64,000 bases of DNA from Bradyrhizobium arachidis. Its GTDB lineage: Bacteria; Pseudomonadota; Alphaproteobacteria; Rhizobiales; Xanthobacteraceae. A program made the position numbers and the translations under genes. Every line of letters begins with the position of its first letter. Positions within the stretch are counted from its first letter, which is position 1. The notes beneath the pieces are model-generated. The model saw nothing but the letters and a program-made list of their open reading frames with translations, had not been told where the DNA came from and did no database searches. Where the stretch lies: NCBI RefSeq assembly GCF_015291705.1, contig NZ_CP030050.1, forward strand, positions 3,844,001 through 3,908,000, read 5' to 3'. This document shows, piece after piece, positions 35,985-45,919 of this stretch.

Positions 35985-36008
35985 CTTGGTGTGATCCTCG
36001 GGAGGCAC

Positions 36009-36317
36009 CTACCAGCGCCATCCGCAGTGACGGCGGCCGCGATGCCACCAGCAGACCCAGCGGCGCCGCCGGCGCGGTGGCGGCGGGCGACCCCATCCCG
36101 GACCCGGCCCCCATCCCGGGCCTGGACCCGGCCCCCATCCTGGCCCCCACTGTGCCTGCGTCACGTCATCCAAGGGCTCGCTGCCACGTCCGGGAGCGGG
36201 ATCGACCGGCATCGCGTTCGCGACGCTGACGAGACGAGCGCCGGCGGCGCCGATCGCAGCGGCGGCAAGGGCATTGGTTGCGAAGCCGAGGAAGGCGCGG
36301 CGGCTGGAAGCGTCCAT
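36009..36317 (-). CDS. Tat-exported Gly/Trp/Pro-rich protein
   Basis: 102 residues. A twin-arginine leader (SSRRAFLGFATNALAAAA) is followed by a short linker and then tandem GPGW units (GWGPGPGPGWGPGPGWG) running into a strongly basic, tryptophan-rich tail (RRRRRWVCWWHRGRRHCGWRW). Such short Tat proteins with rooted Pro/Trp/Arg tails recur in Bradyrhizobium without known function. The tail could bind cell wall or anionic polymers. Confidence 0.7.
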   Translation of the reverse strand: MDASSRRAFLGFATNALAAAAIGAAGARLVSVANAMPVDPAPGRGSEPLDDVTQAQWGPGWGPGPGPGWGPGPGWGRPPPPRRRRRWVCWWHRGRRHCGWRW

Positions 36318-36333
36318 TACGTTTTCTCCGTTG

Positions 36334-36891
36334 TTATGCGGTCGTCCGTGCCGATTGCAGCGCGTAGACCAGCCATGCCAGGCCGTGGGCGATCAGGTCG
36401 ACGCCGAGCAGGAATCCGAGCGCCCAGGCGCTGATGGTCGGGAAGCCGAACAGGATGAGCACGCCCGCGACGATCGCGAAGGCGCCGGAGATCAGCATCG
36501 TCCAGCCGTTCTGCCGCCAATGGGCAAAGCTCAGCACGAATCGGATGACGCCCGATGCGAACAGCACCGCGCCGAGCAAATTGGTCAGGATCAGCGCGCC
36601 GGAGGCGGGCTGGGTGAGCAGCAGCAGACCGAAGGCGAGATAGAGCGCGCCGAGCAGGACCTGCCAGAGGAATCCGCCCCATCCCTTGGTCCAGAAGGCG
36701 TGCGCAATCTCGAACGCGCCGGCGGCGATGGCGGTCAGCCCAATCAGCTTGACGCTGATGATGGTCGCGAACACGACGTCACCGAGCGCGAGAGCGCCGG
36801 CGGCGATCATGACAATGCCGAGCAGCGCGCAAACCCAGAATGGCGGAGGCCCCAGAGCTTCGATGCGGGAGCGGCTGTCAAACACCGTCAT
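36334..36891 (-). CDS. HdeD/DUF308 family membrane protein
   Basis: 185 residues with six closely spaced helices, typical HdeD-like DUF308: VCALLGIVMIAAGALALGD, GLTAIAAGAFEIAHAFWTKG, LGALYLAFGLLLLTQPASG and LGFLLGVDLIAHGLAWLVY. In E. coli HdeD is linked to acid resistance. ATG at 36891 is chosen because GGAGGG sits directly against the ATG at 36897 and gives correct spacing only for the later one. Confidence 0.88.
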   Translation of the reverse strand: MTVFDSRSRIEALGPPPFWVCALLGIVMIAAGALALGDVVFATIISVKLIGLTAIAAGAFEIAHAFWTKGWGGFLWQVLLGALYLAFGLLLLTQPASGALILTNLLGAVLFASGVIRFVLSFAHWRQNGWTMLISGAFAIVAGVLILFGFPTISAWALGFLLGVDLIAHGLAWLVYALQSARTTA

Positions 36892-37026
36892 CGCCATCCC
36901 TCCAGATCCGAGATGATCGGCACGCTTCGGATGGTAGTGGTGAACCCGCGCCGTCGACATCCGACGAAACCCTGAGCCATGAGCCGGGAATGTGCTGACC
37001 TTCGGAGACGGCAGCGCCATCCGGCC

Positions 37027-38139
37027 TCATTGCAGGAATTGCCTGAAGCGACGAAGGGACAGGACGAACAATACTCCGCCGATTGCCAGCAGCGCGGCGA
37101 ATTGCGGCCACACCACGGTCAGACCGGCGCCGCGAAACAGGATGGCCTGGGCAAGGATCACGAAATGGGTGTTCGGCGCAGCGAGCATGATGTTCTGGAT
37201 GATCTCGGGCATGCTCTCCCTCGGGGTCGTGGCCCCCGACAGCATCTGAAGCGGCATCAGCACCAGCATCAGCAGGAGACCGAACTGCGGCATCGTGCCG
37301 GCGGACGTGGCGAGAAAGATGCCCATGCAGGTGGTCGCAAAGAGATAGAGCGCCGTTCCGATCAGGAACATCGGGATCGAGCCGTCGATCCGGACCGCCA
37401 GCAGGCCCTGAACGATGAAGACAAGCGATATGCTGGCTGCAAGGAACACGACGAGCCCCATCGACCAGATCTTGCTCGCCATGACCTCGAACGGGGTCAC
37501 CGGCATGACCAGGAGATGTTCGATCGTGCCGTGCTCGCGCTCGCGGATCAGGGCCGCGCCGGTCAGGATGATCGACAGCATCGTGACCGAGGAAATGATG
37601 TTGTTGATAGCTCCGAACCAGGTCCTGTTGAGCTCGGGATTGAAGCGTGCGCGGAGCGCCAGATCGATCGGCAGCGGCGCGGCCGAGCGGTAGCGGGACA
37701 GGAACTCGCTGACCTCGTCGGTGACGATGGACTGGATGAAGCCGCTTCCGGTGAAGGCCTGCGACATCCGAGTTGCGTCGACATTGAGCTGGATGGCGGG
37801 CGATCTCCGCGCCAGAAGGTCGCGCTGGAAATTGGGCGGGATGTTGAGCGCAAAGGTATCGAGCCCCGAATCCATACGGGCCATCATCTCGGATTGCGGG
37901 ATCAGCCGGGGAATCGTGAAATAGGGCGGGCTGAAGGCCGTGATGATGCGCGTTGCGGCGGGAGATCTGTCCTCGTCGACGATGGCGATCGCGGCCTGGT
38001 TGAGGGTCTCCGGTTGTGCGCTGGAGGAGGTATAGATCGAGATCGTGAAGGCATAGACGATCAGTATGAGCATCATGGGATCACGGAGCAGGCCGCGGAG
38101 CTCCTTGATACCGAGCTGAATGACATTGCCGATCTGCAT
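37027..38139 (-). CDS. yhhJ: ABC-2 type permease, YhhJ-like
   Basis: 370 residues: an N-terminal helix (MLILIVYAFTISIY), a ~150-residue extracytoplasmic domain, then five helices with the ABC-2 signature EREHGTIEHLLVMPVTPFEV. This is the layout of YhhJ/YbhR exporters. It starts immediately after the stop of the RbbA-like gene with no gap, completing the three-gene set adaptor - ATPase/permease - permease. The exported substrate is unknown. Confidence 0.9.
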   Translation of the reverse strand: MQIGNVIQLGIKELRGLLRDPMMLILIVYAFTISIYTSSSAQPETLNQAAIAIVDEDRSPAATRIITAFSPPYFTIPRLIPQSEMMARMDSGLDTFALNIPPNFQRDLLARRSPAIQLNVDATRMSQAFTGSGFIQSIVTDEVSEFLSRYRSAAPLPIDLALRARFNPELNRTWFGAINNIISSVTMLSIILTGAALIREREHGTIEHLLVMPVTPFEVMASKIWSMGLVVFLAASISLVFIVQGLLAVRIDGSIPMFLIGTALYLFATTCMGIFLATSAGTMPQFGLLLMLVLMPLQMLSGATTPRESMPEIIQNIMLAAPNTHFVILAQAILFRGAGLTVVWPQFAALLAIGGVLFVLSLRRFRQFLQ

Positions 38140-40890
38140 CTAGTTTGCCTGCTTCTTGAGAAGCACAGCGCCGAGCGCGAGCAGCACCGGGACCGTGACG
38201 GCGAGAGCCACGAAGGGTTCGGACAGATCGCCGAAGTCGAGGCCCTTCGAGAAGGTGCCGCGTGTAATGGTGACGAAGTGGGCAGTCGGATAGATTCGCC
38301 CGACGAGGGCGCCCGCGCCCTGGAGCGAGGAGACCGGATCGACCAGTCCCGAATATTGCGTGGCCGGGATCATGGTGAGCAGCGCGGTCGCGAAAATCGC
38401 GGCAATCTGGCTTGCCATGAACGACGAGATCACGAGGCCCATCGCAGTCGTGATGATGACGTATAGCAGCGCGGCCGAGGCGAAGGCGGCGAAGCTGCCC
38501 GTGAAGGGGACGCGAAAGATGAACACGGCGAAGGCGGTCAACAGCAGGAAATTCAGCATCGCGAGCGCCACATAGGGAAGCTGCTTGCCGATGAGAAATT
38601 CCAGCCGCGTCACCGGGGTGACGTAGAAGTTGATGATCGATCCCAGCTCCTTCTCCCGCACGACGCTTAGCGTAGCCAGGATGGCCGGAATGATCAGGAG
38701 CAGGATCGGGATCACGGCCGGCGCCATCGCGACGATGCTCCTGATGTCGGGATTGTAGAGGAAACGAACCTCGATCTGGAAATCGCCGGTGGTGCCGGCG
38801 CTGCCATGGAGCTGCTGGGCGCGCTGCGCCAGCCAGGTCGTGTGCATCGCCTGCACGTAGCCGCGCACCGTCTCGGCACGAGACGGCATTGCGCCGTCGA
38901 CCCACGCGCCGATCTTGACGTTGCTGCCACGGGCGACGTCGCGGCCGAATCCGGGCGGAATCTCGATCGCAAGACTGAGCTCGCCGCTGCGCATGCGGCG
39001 ATCGAGATCATCATAGTCGGTGATCGGCGCAAGTTCGGTGAAATAGCGTGAACCTGCGATCTGGAGCACGTAGTCGCGGCTGGTCGTGCTGTCGTCGCGG
39101 TCCATGACGGCGAAAGAGAGGTTCTCGACGTCCATGTTGATGCCGTAGCCCATCACGAACATCAGGATCAGGCTGCCGAGGATCGCAAGCGTGGCGCGGA
39201 TCGGATCGCGCCTGAGCTCGAGCGCCTCGCGCTGGGTGTAGGCGAACATGCGGCGCGGATCGAAGACGTGCAAGGCGCCGTGCGCCTTCGCGGCAGTCTT
39301 GCCGGTGATTTGCGGCGCCGGCGATGCCCCGGCCGGATTCGTTGCCGCGATAGCGTCCTCCAGATAGGCCACGAAGGCCTGTTCGAGATTGCCGCCGCCG
39401 CGCCGGGCGGCAATTCCCGCCGGCGTGTCGCTGATCATCACTTTGCCGGCGTGCATCAGCGAGATGCGATCGCAGCGTTCCGCCTCGTTCATGAAATGGG
39501 TGGAGACGAAAATCGTGACATTGTCGTGCCGCGAGAGATCGGACAGGATTTGCCAGAAGCCATCGCGTGCGATCGGATCGACGCCGGAGGTCGGCTCGTC
39601 CAGGATCAGGATATCGGGCGCGTGGATCATGGCGACGGCAAGCGACAGGCGCTGGCGGACGCCGAGCGGCAGAGCGTCGGGCAGGGCGTCGATGACCCCG
39701 GTGAGATCGAAGCGCTCGACCATCTCGCGGACCCGGTTGCCGATCGTATCCGGCGCGAGCCGAAACAGGCGCGCGTGCAGCTCCAGGTTCTGACGGACGG
39801 TCAGCTCGCTATAGAGCGAGAAGGCCTGCGACATGTAGCCGACGCGGCGCCGGACATCCATGTCCCTGGGGTCGACCTCGTGTCCGAACAGCCGCGCTTC
39901 ACCCTCGCTTGCCGGCAGCAGCCCGGTGAGCACCTTCATGGTCGTGGTCTTGCCGCAGCCGTTGGAGCCGAGGAAGCCGAAGATCTCGCCGCGGGCGATA
40001 CGAAAGCTCACATGATCGACCGCAGTGAAATCGCCGAACCTGACCGTGAGCTGCTCGGCTTCGATCGCGATGTCCTCGCCCTGGTCGCTCGCGCGAGGCG
40101 GGATGACCACCTCTCTGTGGGCCCGACGTTGCTCCTCCGGGAGCAGGGCGATGAAGGCGGCGTCGAGAGTGTCGGTATCTGTCTGTTGCAGCAGCTCGGA
40201 CGGCGTGCCGGTTGCGAGCACCCGCCCGTCGTCCATCGCGACAAGCCAGTCGAACCGCGCCGCTTCCTCCATATAGGCGGTGGCGACGATGACGCTCATG
40301 CCGGGGCGATCTTTCCGAATGCCCTCGATCAGCTCCCAGAACTGGCGCCGCGAGAGTGGATCGACACCGGTGGTCGGCTCATCGAGGATCAGCAGGTCTG
40401 GGTCGTGGATCAGCGCGCAGCACAGGCCAAGCTTCTGCTTCATGCCGCCGGACAGCTTCCCCGCCGGCCGGTCGGTGAACGGCGCAAGGCCGGTATCCCG
40501 CAGGAGCTGGCCTATTCGCTCCTCGCGCTCGTGCCGATCGTGACCGAACAGACGCCCGAAGAAGTCGACATTCTCGAACACGGAGAGCGTCGGGTAGAGG
40601 TTCTTGCCGAGACCTTGCGGCATGTAGGCGATTTGCGGGCAGGTCTGCCGCCGGTGAGCGGCATCGGCCATGTCGCCGTCAAGCACGAGAACACGGCCTT
40701 GCTGGATCGCGCGCGCTCCTGCGACGAGCGACAGCAGGCTCGACTTGCCGACGCCGTCGGGGCCGATCAGGCCGACCATGCGTGCCGGCGGAATCTCGAG
40801 CGTGATGCCGTCGAGCGCGCGCGTCGTACCGTAGGACAGCCCGACCGCTTCGAGGCGTATCACCGGAGGCGGATCGGGCGCGTCGCTCAT
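38140..40890 (-). CDS. rbbA: RbbA-type double ATPase/permease fusion
   Basis: 916 residues. First nucleotide-binding domain: [33 protein letters not shown]. Second: [20 protein letters not shown], a divergent signature [17 protein letters not shown] (as in E. coli RbbA) and [13 protein letters not shown]. From ~residue 540 an ABC-2 permease of six helices with [21 protein letters not shown]. coli RbbA was described as a ribosome-bound ATPase, but gene order with yhiI and yhhJ argues for an exporter. ATG at 40890 overlaps the adaptor stop by four bases. Confidence 0.93.
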   Translation of the reverse strand: MSDAPDPPPVIRLEAVGLSYGTTRALDGITLEIPPARMVGLIGPDGVGKSSLLSLVAGARAIQQGRVLVLDGDMADAAHRRQTCPQIAYMPQGLGKNLYPTLSVFENVDFFGRLFGHDRHEREERIGQLLRDTGLAPFTDRPAGKLSGGMKQKLGLCCALIHDPDLLILDEPTTGVDPLSRRQFWELIEGIRKDRPGMSVIVATAYMEEAARFDWLVAMDDGRVLATGTPSELLQQTDTDTLDAAFIALLPEEQRRAHREVVIPPRASDQGEDIAIEAEQLTVRFGDFTAVDHVSFRIARGEIFGFLGSNGCGKTTTMKVLTGLLPASEGEARLFGHEVDPRDMDVRRRVGYMSQAFSLYSELTVRQNLELHARLFRLAPDTIGNRVREMVERFDLTGVIDALPDALPLGVRQRLSLAVAMIHAPDILILDEPTSGVDPIARDGFWQILSDLSRHDNVTIFVSTHFMNEAERCDRISLMHAGKVMISDTPAGIAARRGGGNLEQAFVAYLEDAIAATNPAGASPAPQITGKTAAKAHGALHVFDPRRMFAYTQREALELRRDPIRATLAILGSLILMFVMGYGINMDVENLSFAVMDRDDSTTSRDYVLQIAGSRYFTELAPITDYDDLDRRMRSGELSLAIEIPPGFGRDVARGSNVKIGAWVDGAMPSRAETVRGYVQAMHTTWLAQRAQQLHGSAGTTGDFQIEVRFLYNPDIRSIVAMAPAVIPILLLIIPAILATLSVVREKELGSIINFYVTPVTRLEFLIGKQLPYVALAMLNFLLLTAFAVFIFRVPFTGSFAAFASAALLYVIITTAMGLVISSFMASQIAAIFATALLTMIPATQYSGLVDPVSSLQGAGALVGRIYPTAHFVTITRGTFSKGLDFGDLSEPFVALAVTVPVLLALGAVLLKKQAN

Positions 40891-41957
40891 TTGACCAGAT
40901 TTTCCGTAAGCTGCGCCGGCCATTCGGCCTTTTGATCAAGGCGAACGAAGGCGCGGCCGGGAAGCCCGGTCTTGACCTGCTCGATGTTCCTCCGCAGCAG
41001 ATCCGGCGGAATGTGCGCCCTGACCCGGAACATCAGCTTCTCACGTTCCACCTCGGTTTCGACCGTCTTCGGCGTGAATTGAGCGACGCTGGCGACGAAC
41101 GTCGCTCTGGCGGGAATGACCCATTGCGGCGCGGCGTCGAGGACGAGCCGGACCTCCGAACCGATCGCGACACGGCCAGCCTGGGCCGTCGGCAGGAAGA
41201 AGGTCATGAAGACGTCGCCGAGATCGACGAGATTGAGCACGCGTCCACCGGCGCTGAGAACCTCGCCGGGCTGGGCCACGCGGAACTGGACGCGTCCGTC
41301 ACGTGGTGCGCGAAGCGTCGAGTCGTTCAGATCGGCCTTGATGCTCTCGATGGAGGCTTTCGCCGCCTCGACCGCAGCCTCCGCATCGACCACTTGCGCC
41401 TCGGCCGCACCGATGGCGGCTTCCGAGCCTGCAAGCTGGGCCTCCGCCGCCGCGACGGCTGCGCGTGCGCCGTTGGCGGTCGCCCGGTCGTCGTCGAGCA
41501 CCTGCTGGGACACGGCACTGGTCCTGATCAGCTGTTCGGAGCGCTGGAGCCTCCGGTCGGCTGCATCGTACTCCGCGCTGCGCTGCGCGATCACCGCGGT
41601 CGCCGTTTTCTTCTCGGCCTCACGTTGGGTGACAAGGCTTTTGGCCGTCTCGATTCCGATCGTGGCACGTCGCAGCTGGGCCTGTGCCTGGCGAGCCTGC
41701 GCCTCGAGCTGCACCGTATCCATCTGCGCCAGCGCCTGTCCCGCCGAGACCAGATCGCCTTCGCGCACCAGGATGTCGCGAATGCGCCCCGGTGTCTTGG
41801 TGGCGATATCGATCTCGACCGCCTCGATGCGGCCGTTGCCACTGGCGAATCCGCTTGGAAGACCATCGCCCCCAAGCGCCTGCCAAGCGAAGTAGCCGCC
41901 GACGCAGAGTGCGACGGCAACGAGCGCGATCAGCCAGCGTTTTCGATTAGGTGTCAT
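40887..41957 (-). CDS. yhiI: HlyD family adaptor, YhiI-like
   Basis: 356 residues: anchor helix at ~7-25 ([20 protein letters not shown]), lipoyl halves ([17 protein letters not shown] and [18 protein letters not shown]), and between them a coiled coil rich in Ala and Glu. First gene of the yhiI-rbbA-yhhJ type exporter operon. MTPNRKRW at 41957 is preferred over an in-frame ATG 24 bases upstream, because the basic residues then flank the anchor properly. Confidence 0.9.
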   Translation of the reverse strand: MTPNRKRWLIALVAVALCVGGYFAWQALGGDGLPSGFASGNGRIEAVEIDIATKTPGRIRDILVREGDLVSAGQALAQMDTVQLEAQARQAQAQLRRATIGIETAKSLVTQREAEKKTATAVIAQRSAEYDAADRRLQRSEQLIRTSAVSQQVLDDDRATANGARAAVAAAEAQLAGSEAAIGAAEAQVVDAEAAVEAAKASIESIKADLNDSTLRAPRDGRVQFRVAQPGEVLSAGGRVLNLVDLGDVFMTFFLPTAQAGRVAIGSEVRLVLDAAPQWVIPARATFVASVAQFTPKTVETEVEREKLMFRVRAHIPPDLLRRNIEQVKTGLPGRAFVRLDQKAEWPAQLTENLVK

Positions 41958-42038
41958 GACCCGGGCTGCTTTGTCGCGCAACGGGGTGGAAATGGTCGCA
42001 TCCGCTCCGTCGATGCTGCGCGGGATCGCGGGCGCAAT

Positions 42039-42524
42039 TCATCCTCGCCCCCGCGGTCCAAGCGTCAGATTGGTCACGCCGGCGGCAAGGTTCAGCCCGA
42101 TCGACCGTTCGATCGACAACGGCTGAAGCATGACGCTCCGGCGAGAGCCGCCGATCAGAACGTTGGCGCCAAGGCCGGGACCCAACGCGACATTGCCGCT
42201 TGCACCGACATATTGGCCGCGCAAGGTACCGGGACCGATCCGCGAGTTCCTGGCGAACACGACCCAGGATAGGGTGCCGGCGCTGGTTACGCCGATGTCG
42301 AGGCCGACGCGCCTGATCCGTCCCTCGTAGATATATGTCCGCTGCGGATGCCGCCGGTAGAACGTGCAGCGCAGCGACTGCGCCGATCCGAGCACCAGTC
42401 CGACACGTGGCGTCGACCAGCACAACAGCCTGCCGACCCGAAACGCTTCGGCTTGCGCAGGTGGTGCGACACCGCAAGACCATGTCAACGCAGTGATGGC
42501 TGCAAGATGCCAGAACTTTCGCAT
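42039..42524 (-). CDS. DUF992 periplasmic protein
   Basis: 161 residues with a signal peptide (cleavage after PPAQA near residue 25) and a DUF992 domain: VGRLLCWSTPRVGLVLGSAQ, then IRRVGLDIGVTSAGTLSWVV, GQYVGASGNVALGPGLGANV, and GSRRSVMLQPLSIE. DUF992 proteins are small secreted proteins of Rhizobiales without known role. It begins directly after the stop of the upstream membrane protein, forming a three-gene transcript with it and the AI-2E permease. Confidence 0.88.
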   Translation of the reverse strand: MRKFWHLAAITALTWSCGVAPPAQAEAFRVGRLLCWSTPRVGLVLGSAQSLRCTFYRRHPQRTYIYEGRIRRVGLDIGVTSAGTLSWVVFARNSRIGPGTLRGQYVGASGNVALGPGLGANVLIGGSRRSVMLQPLSIERSIGLNLAAGVTNLTLGPRGRG

Positions 42525-43124
42525 TCAATCCTCCGCCTGGTTGCTCATTCGCGTGGCGACGTGCGGCGGCCTGCGGTCCTGGCGCAGCCAGAACGAGATG
42601 GCGAGCCCGATCAGCAGCACGGCGCCCAGCAGGAAAAAGAAGATGGATTGCTTCAGCCAGGAGATCGCCGGCACGGCCGCGCCCATCGCAAGGCCAAGAA
42701 AGCTGATCTGCACCGACAGCAGGCTCACGCCCGCAAGGAACGTCCCGAGCGCAAGCAAGGTCAGCAGGACGAGGCCGGTTGCCGGCGTGGGCAGCAATTG
42801 CTGCACGCCGGAAATCAGCATGATGTTCATCGTGACCAGCACTGCGATCCAGTGCAGCGCCTGGGTCCAGACCAGGCGGAGCTGGTTGTCCCTGCCATCG
42901 ACTTCCGGCCATTTGGTCACGACGCAGACGACGCCGATGGCGAGCGCCAGGAATTCCCAATAGCCGGTCAAAGGCTGGTGCGAGACGTTGGTGTAGGCGA
43001 CGCCCGCGATGGCGAGCAGCAGCGCGACCAGATAGGGAAGCTGCTGCCACATGAATTGAGCCGTCCCCGATCGCGTCGGGGCGGTCTCGGGGAGGTCGCT
43101 TTGCTGCGCGTCAATTCCGCTCAT
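42525..43124 (-). CDS. Multi-pass inner-membrane protein, unknown
   Basis: 199 residues with about six hydrophobic helices starting LPYLVALLLAIAGVAYTNVS; a conserved-looking WEFLALAIGVVCVVTKWPEV and QALHWIAVLVTMNIMLISGV follow. I do not recognise the family. The start overlaps the stop of the AI-2E family permease by four bases and its own stop abuts the DUF992 gene, so the three are co-expressed. Confidence 0.78.
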   Translation of the reverse strand: MSGIDAQQSDLPETAPTRSGTAQFMWQQLPYLVALLLAIAGVAYTNVSHQPLTGYWEFLALAIGVVCVVTKWPEVDGRDNQLRLVWTQALHWIAVLVTMNIMLISGVQQLLPTPATGLVLLTLLALGTFLAGVSLLSVQISFLGLAMGAAVPAISWLKQSIFFFLLGAVLLIGLAISFWLRQDRRPPHVATRMSNQAED

Positions 43125-44257
43125 GACTGATCGCTCGCAATCGTTGCCGGCCTCGGATCGTCGCCAAGATAATCCTCGACATAGAACCTGATGATCGCGA
43201 CCCGGCCGATGGCGACGAGAGGCATCGCAAGTGCGATGCCGAGGACGCCGAACAGGGAGCCGAGGAGGACGATCGCGACCAGCGTCCAGGCCGGCGGAAT
43301 TTCGACCGCCTGGCGCTGGATCAAGGGACCGATCACATACCCTTCGATCGACTGGATGATGGTGTAGATCACGACGGCCCAGATCAGCAGCGATGCGCCG
43401 AGCGGCATCGCCACGAGCGCGATCGGGATCGCGGCAACGATCGGCCCGAGATAGGGAATGAAGTTCGACAGGCCTGCCTGAAGCCCCAGCACGAAGGGAC
43501 CGGGCAGCCCAATGAGATAGAGCGCGATCCAGACGCACAACGTCATCAGGACGATGCGAACCAGTTGACCGACGAACCACAGCCGCATGATGCCGCCCAT
43601 CTCATCCATCACGGCCCGCGCACGGGCGCGGTACGAGTGCTTGACCAGCATGACCACGCTTTCGCGATGGCCGGTGGGATCGAAGGCGAAGAGGATGCCG
43701 AGGAACAGGATCACGAGCACAGCGGACAGGAAGCTCGATGCTCCGCCGAGCAGAAACTGGGCGTGGCTGAAGAACCGGCCCTGATCGGCGAACAGCCATT
43801 GAGCGAAGTCGCGGCCCCATTCCGGGCCGAGCAGGTCCACGCCATATGACAGCAAGTGCTCCTGGAGCACGTCGAGCTGGGTATCCATGACTTTCAGCAG
43901 CAACCGCGTCTGTTCGGGCAACTTGCCCGCGCCCCAGGCCATTCCAAAGCCTGATAGCGCGGATAGCAGCAGAAGCACGAGCGTCAGACGCCAGGCGCGG
44001 CTGATCGGAACGATCGAAGCCAGAGCTCGCGCCGCGGCGTCGAGCAAGGCCGCGAACAGCACGCCGGCGAAGACGATGAGCAGGCTGGAGACCGTCTGCC
44101 ATATCAGGAACAGGGCAACGCCAGTGGCGAGCAGGGAGAGGCCGACGGCGAGCATGCTTCTTGGCGGCTCGGCGCTGTCCGGCCGTTCGGCAGCGGTCAG
44201 CACGACCTCGCGGAATCGATCTGGTCCCATCCTGGAATCGCTCATCGCTCGATCCAT
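43121..44257 (-). CDS. AI-2E family transporter (PerM-like)
   Basis: 378 residues, eight helices with the AI-2E_transport plan: paired N-terminal helices (GLSLLATGVALFLIWQTVSS), a long amphipathic middle, then GLQAGLSNFIPYLGPIVAAI and IIQSIEGYVIGPLIQRQAVE, the family's conserved C-terminal segments. Function in most members is unclear (exporters of small molecules or ion transport). ATG at 44257 has GGAG ten bases ahead; 44245 is an alternative. Confidence 0.9.
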   Translation of the reverse strand: MDRAMSDSRMGPDRFREVVLTAAERPDSAEPPRSMLAVGLSLLATGVALFLIWQTVSSLLIVFAGVLFAALLDAAARALASIVPISRAWRLTLVLLLLSALSGFGMAWGAGKLPEQTRLLLKVMDTQLDVLQEHLLSYGVDLLGPEWGRDFAQWLFADQGRFFSHAQFLLGGASSFLSAVLVILFLGILFAFDPTGHRESVVMLVKHSYRARARAVMDEMGGIMRLWFVGQLVRIVLMTLCVWIALYLIGLPGPFVLGLQAGLSNFIPYLGPIVAAIPIALVAMPLGASLLIWAVVIYTIIQSIEGYVIGPLIQRQAVEIPPAWTLVAIVLLGSLFGVLGIALAMPLVAIGRVAIIRFYVEDYLGDDPRPATIASDQS

Positions 44258-44314
44258 CGCCAGGCATCTCCGGCGCAATGCCGCTGCCGGCCGTGGGGCG
44301 CCTCCGCAGTGGCC

Positions 44315-44551
44315 TCAGGTACGAACGCGACGGCTGCCATAATGCGGGTGCCGGCCGCCGCGATGACGCCAGTAGCGGTGCTTGACCGGGTTGGTGTTGG
44401 TGTTGGGGACTGCCTCCTTCGGCGCAGCCGCACCTGTCTGCGCTGGTGCCGCCGCGCCGGTGTCCTTCGGTTGCGCGATCGAGAGGGATGGCAGGGCAAG
44501 GGCCACCAATCCGGCCAGAACCAGGCCGCGACCAATGGCGTGAATGTTCAT
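44315..44551 (-). CDS. Small secreted Ala/Thr/Asn-rich protein
   Basis: 78 residues: signal peptide (LVLAGLVALALPSLSIAQ), a low-complexity linker of alanine, threonine and asparagine, and a basic tail VKHRYWRHRGGRHPHYGSRR. Start at 44551 with GGAGGC five bases ahead. No family recognised; the basic, aromatic tail is of the same style as that of the Tat protein at 36009-36317. Confidence 0.6.
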   Translation of the reverse strand: MNIHAIGRGLVLAGLVALALPSLSIAQPKDTGAAAPAQTGAAAPKEAVPNTNTNPVKHRYWRHRGGRHPHYGSRRVRT

Positions 44552-44740
44552 GCCCGCCTCCATGCGCTCAGGGGACCACGGCTCGGATCGAGACGGCTCC
44601 GAGGGCAGGCAATCTTAGAAGTGCGCGTGGTGTGCGCACATCGGGGATTCTCTGTAGGCGGCGAGGGCAGGAAATCGGCAGGCGCGATGGACGCGCAACT
44701 CCGTAAAAGCGCCGCGGCTAAAGAGGCGCTGCCCTGGCGC

Positions 44741-44932
44741 TCACGAACAGGAAGCTGGGGCTGGCCGCCCGGCAACGAGCACGACGCTGCCGCGGAAGAA
44801 CTCGCCGGCCCTGGCGAGTTCGACGGCAAGATGCCTGGCATGCCGGACGGCCGCATCCTGATCGATGCAGTCCTGTCCGATGCCATCGGGACAGACACCG
44901 TATTTGTCGGCGATGTGAAAGAAGAAGCGCAT
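44741..44932 (-). CDS. DUF6894-like small protein, perhaps truncated
   Basis: 63 residues starting MRFFFHIADKYGVCPDGIGQ, the usual opening of DUF6894 proteins (RFFFH, then D-x-G pattern and an aliphatic helix ARHLAVELAR). The family's closing strands are replaced here by VVLVAGRPAPASCS, so the C-terminus may have been altered by a frame change. No good ribosome site is visible. Confidence 0.5.
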   Translation of the reverse strand: MRFFFHIADKYGVCPDGIGQDCIDQDAAVRHARHLAVELARAGEFFRGSVVLVAGRPAPASCS

Positions 44933-44975
44933 GCCCGGATTAGGGCAGACGAGGCGCTGGCTTCCAAGTGACAAA

Positions 44976-44994
44976 GGCGTAAGGCGCCTACGCC
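44976..44994. repeat. 19-bp near-palindrome
   Basis: GGCGTAAGGCGCCTACGCC is self-complementary except for one symmetric pair. The motif AGGCGCC recurs 10 bases later at 45004. It is ~195 bases before the BI-1 gene; could be an operator or a weak bidirectional terminator. Confidence 0.35.
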
Positions 44995-45188
44995 GAAAGG
45001 CTTAGGCGCCCGGCGTTCATGGTCTTGCGGATAGGTAACGTCAGCACGGCGGTGGCTGCTTGGCGGCTCGCCGGTTGCATCGCGCGCAGGTGGTTGCCGC
45101 CGGCGCTATTCGGGTGATTGGCGGATGTCGCTCCGCCGGCACGCACGATAGCGTCACCGTTCTCTGTGAGATCCAGAGGAGGCCAACC

Positions 45189-45899
45189 ATGTCTAATCTC
45201 GACCAGAACCTGACCGCTGCGCAGACGGGCGGCACTGCGAGCGCGGTGGACGCCGGATTGCACGACTACATGCTGCGGATTTACGGCTATATGGCTGGAG
45301 GTGTCGGTCTGACCGCGCTCGTCGCCTGGCTGACCTACGAGATCACCGGTCCCGCGCTGCTCCAGAGTCCATTGATGTGGCTGTTCATCCTGGCGCCGCT
45401 CGCGTTGGTGTTCTTCATCGGCTCGCGCATCAATACGCTGTCGGTGTCGACGGCGCGGTTACTATTCTTCATCTATGCGGCCCTGATCGGCGTATCGCTC
45501 TCGATCTTGCTGCACATGTATACCAGCTCGTCGATCGCCCGCGTCTTTTTCGTCGCGGCGGCGAGTTTCGGCGCGCTCAGCATGTTCGGCTACACGACGC
45601 GGCGCGATCTCTCCGGCCTCGGCACCTTCCTGTTCATGGGGCTGATCGGAATCATCATTGCGAGCCTGGTCAACCTGTTCCTGTCGTCGAGCACGCTCGA
45701 TTGGCTGATCTCGATCGTCGGCGTCGGCGTGTTTGCCGGCCTCACGGCCTACGATACGCAGCGGATCAAGGCGATGTACGACAGCGCCGATGACCATACC
45801 TCCGCGGGGCGCAAGTCCGTCATCGGAGCGCTGTCGCTCTACCTCAATTTCCTGAACCTGTTCCTGATGCTGCTGCGTCTTGCCGGCGGCCGGCGCTAA
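45189..45899 (+). CDS. Bax inhibitor-1/YccA family membrane protein
   Basis: 236 residues with seven helices, BI-1/YccA family: DAGLHDYMLRIYGYMAGGVG at the start, FGYTTRRDLSGLGTFLFMGL in the middle, and the C-terminal AYDTQRIKAMY and LSLYLNFLNLFLMLLRL with the conserved aspartate. Relatives are calcium-leak channels or modulators of membrane proteolysis (FtsH). Start ATG at 45189 follows GAGGCC. Convergent with the DUF1269 gene; the two stops are 20 bases apart. Confidence 0.92.
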   Translation: MSNLDQNLTAAQTGGTASAVDAGLHDYMLRIYGYMAGGVGLTALVAWLTYEITGPALLQSPLMWLFILAPLALVFFIGSRINTLSVSTARLLFFIYAALIGVSLSILLHMYTSSSIARVFFVAAASFGALSMFGYTTRRDLSGLGTFLFMGLIGIIIASLVNLFLSSSTLDWLISIVGVGVFAGLTAYDTQRIKAMYDSADDHTSAGRKSVIGALSLYLNFLNLFLMLLRLAGGRR

Positions 45900-45919
45900 A
45901 GACGCGGAGGGACGGCGGC

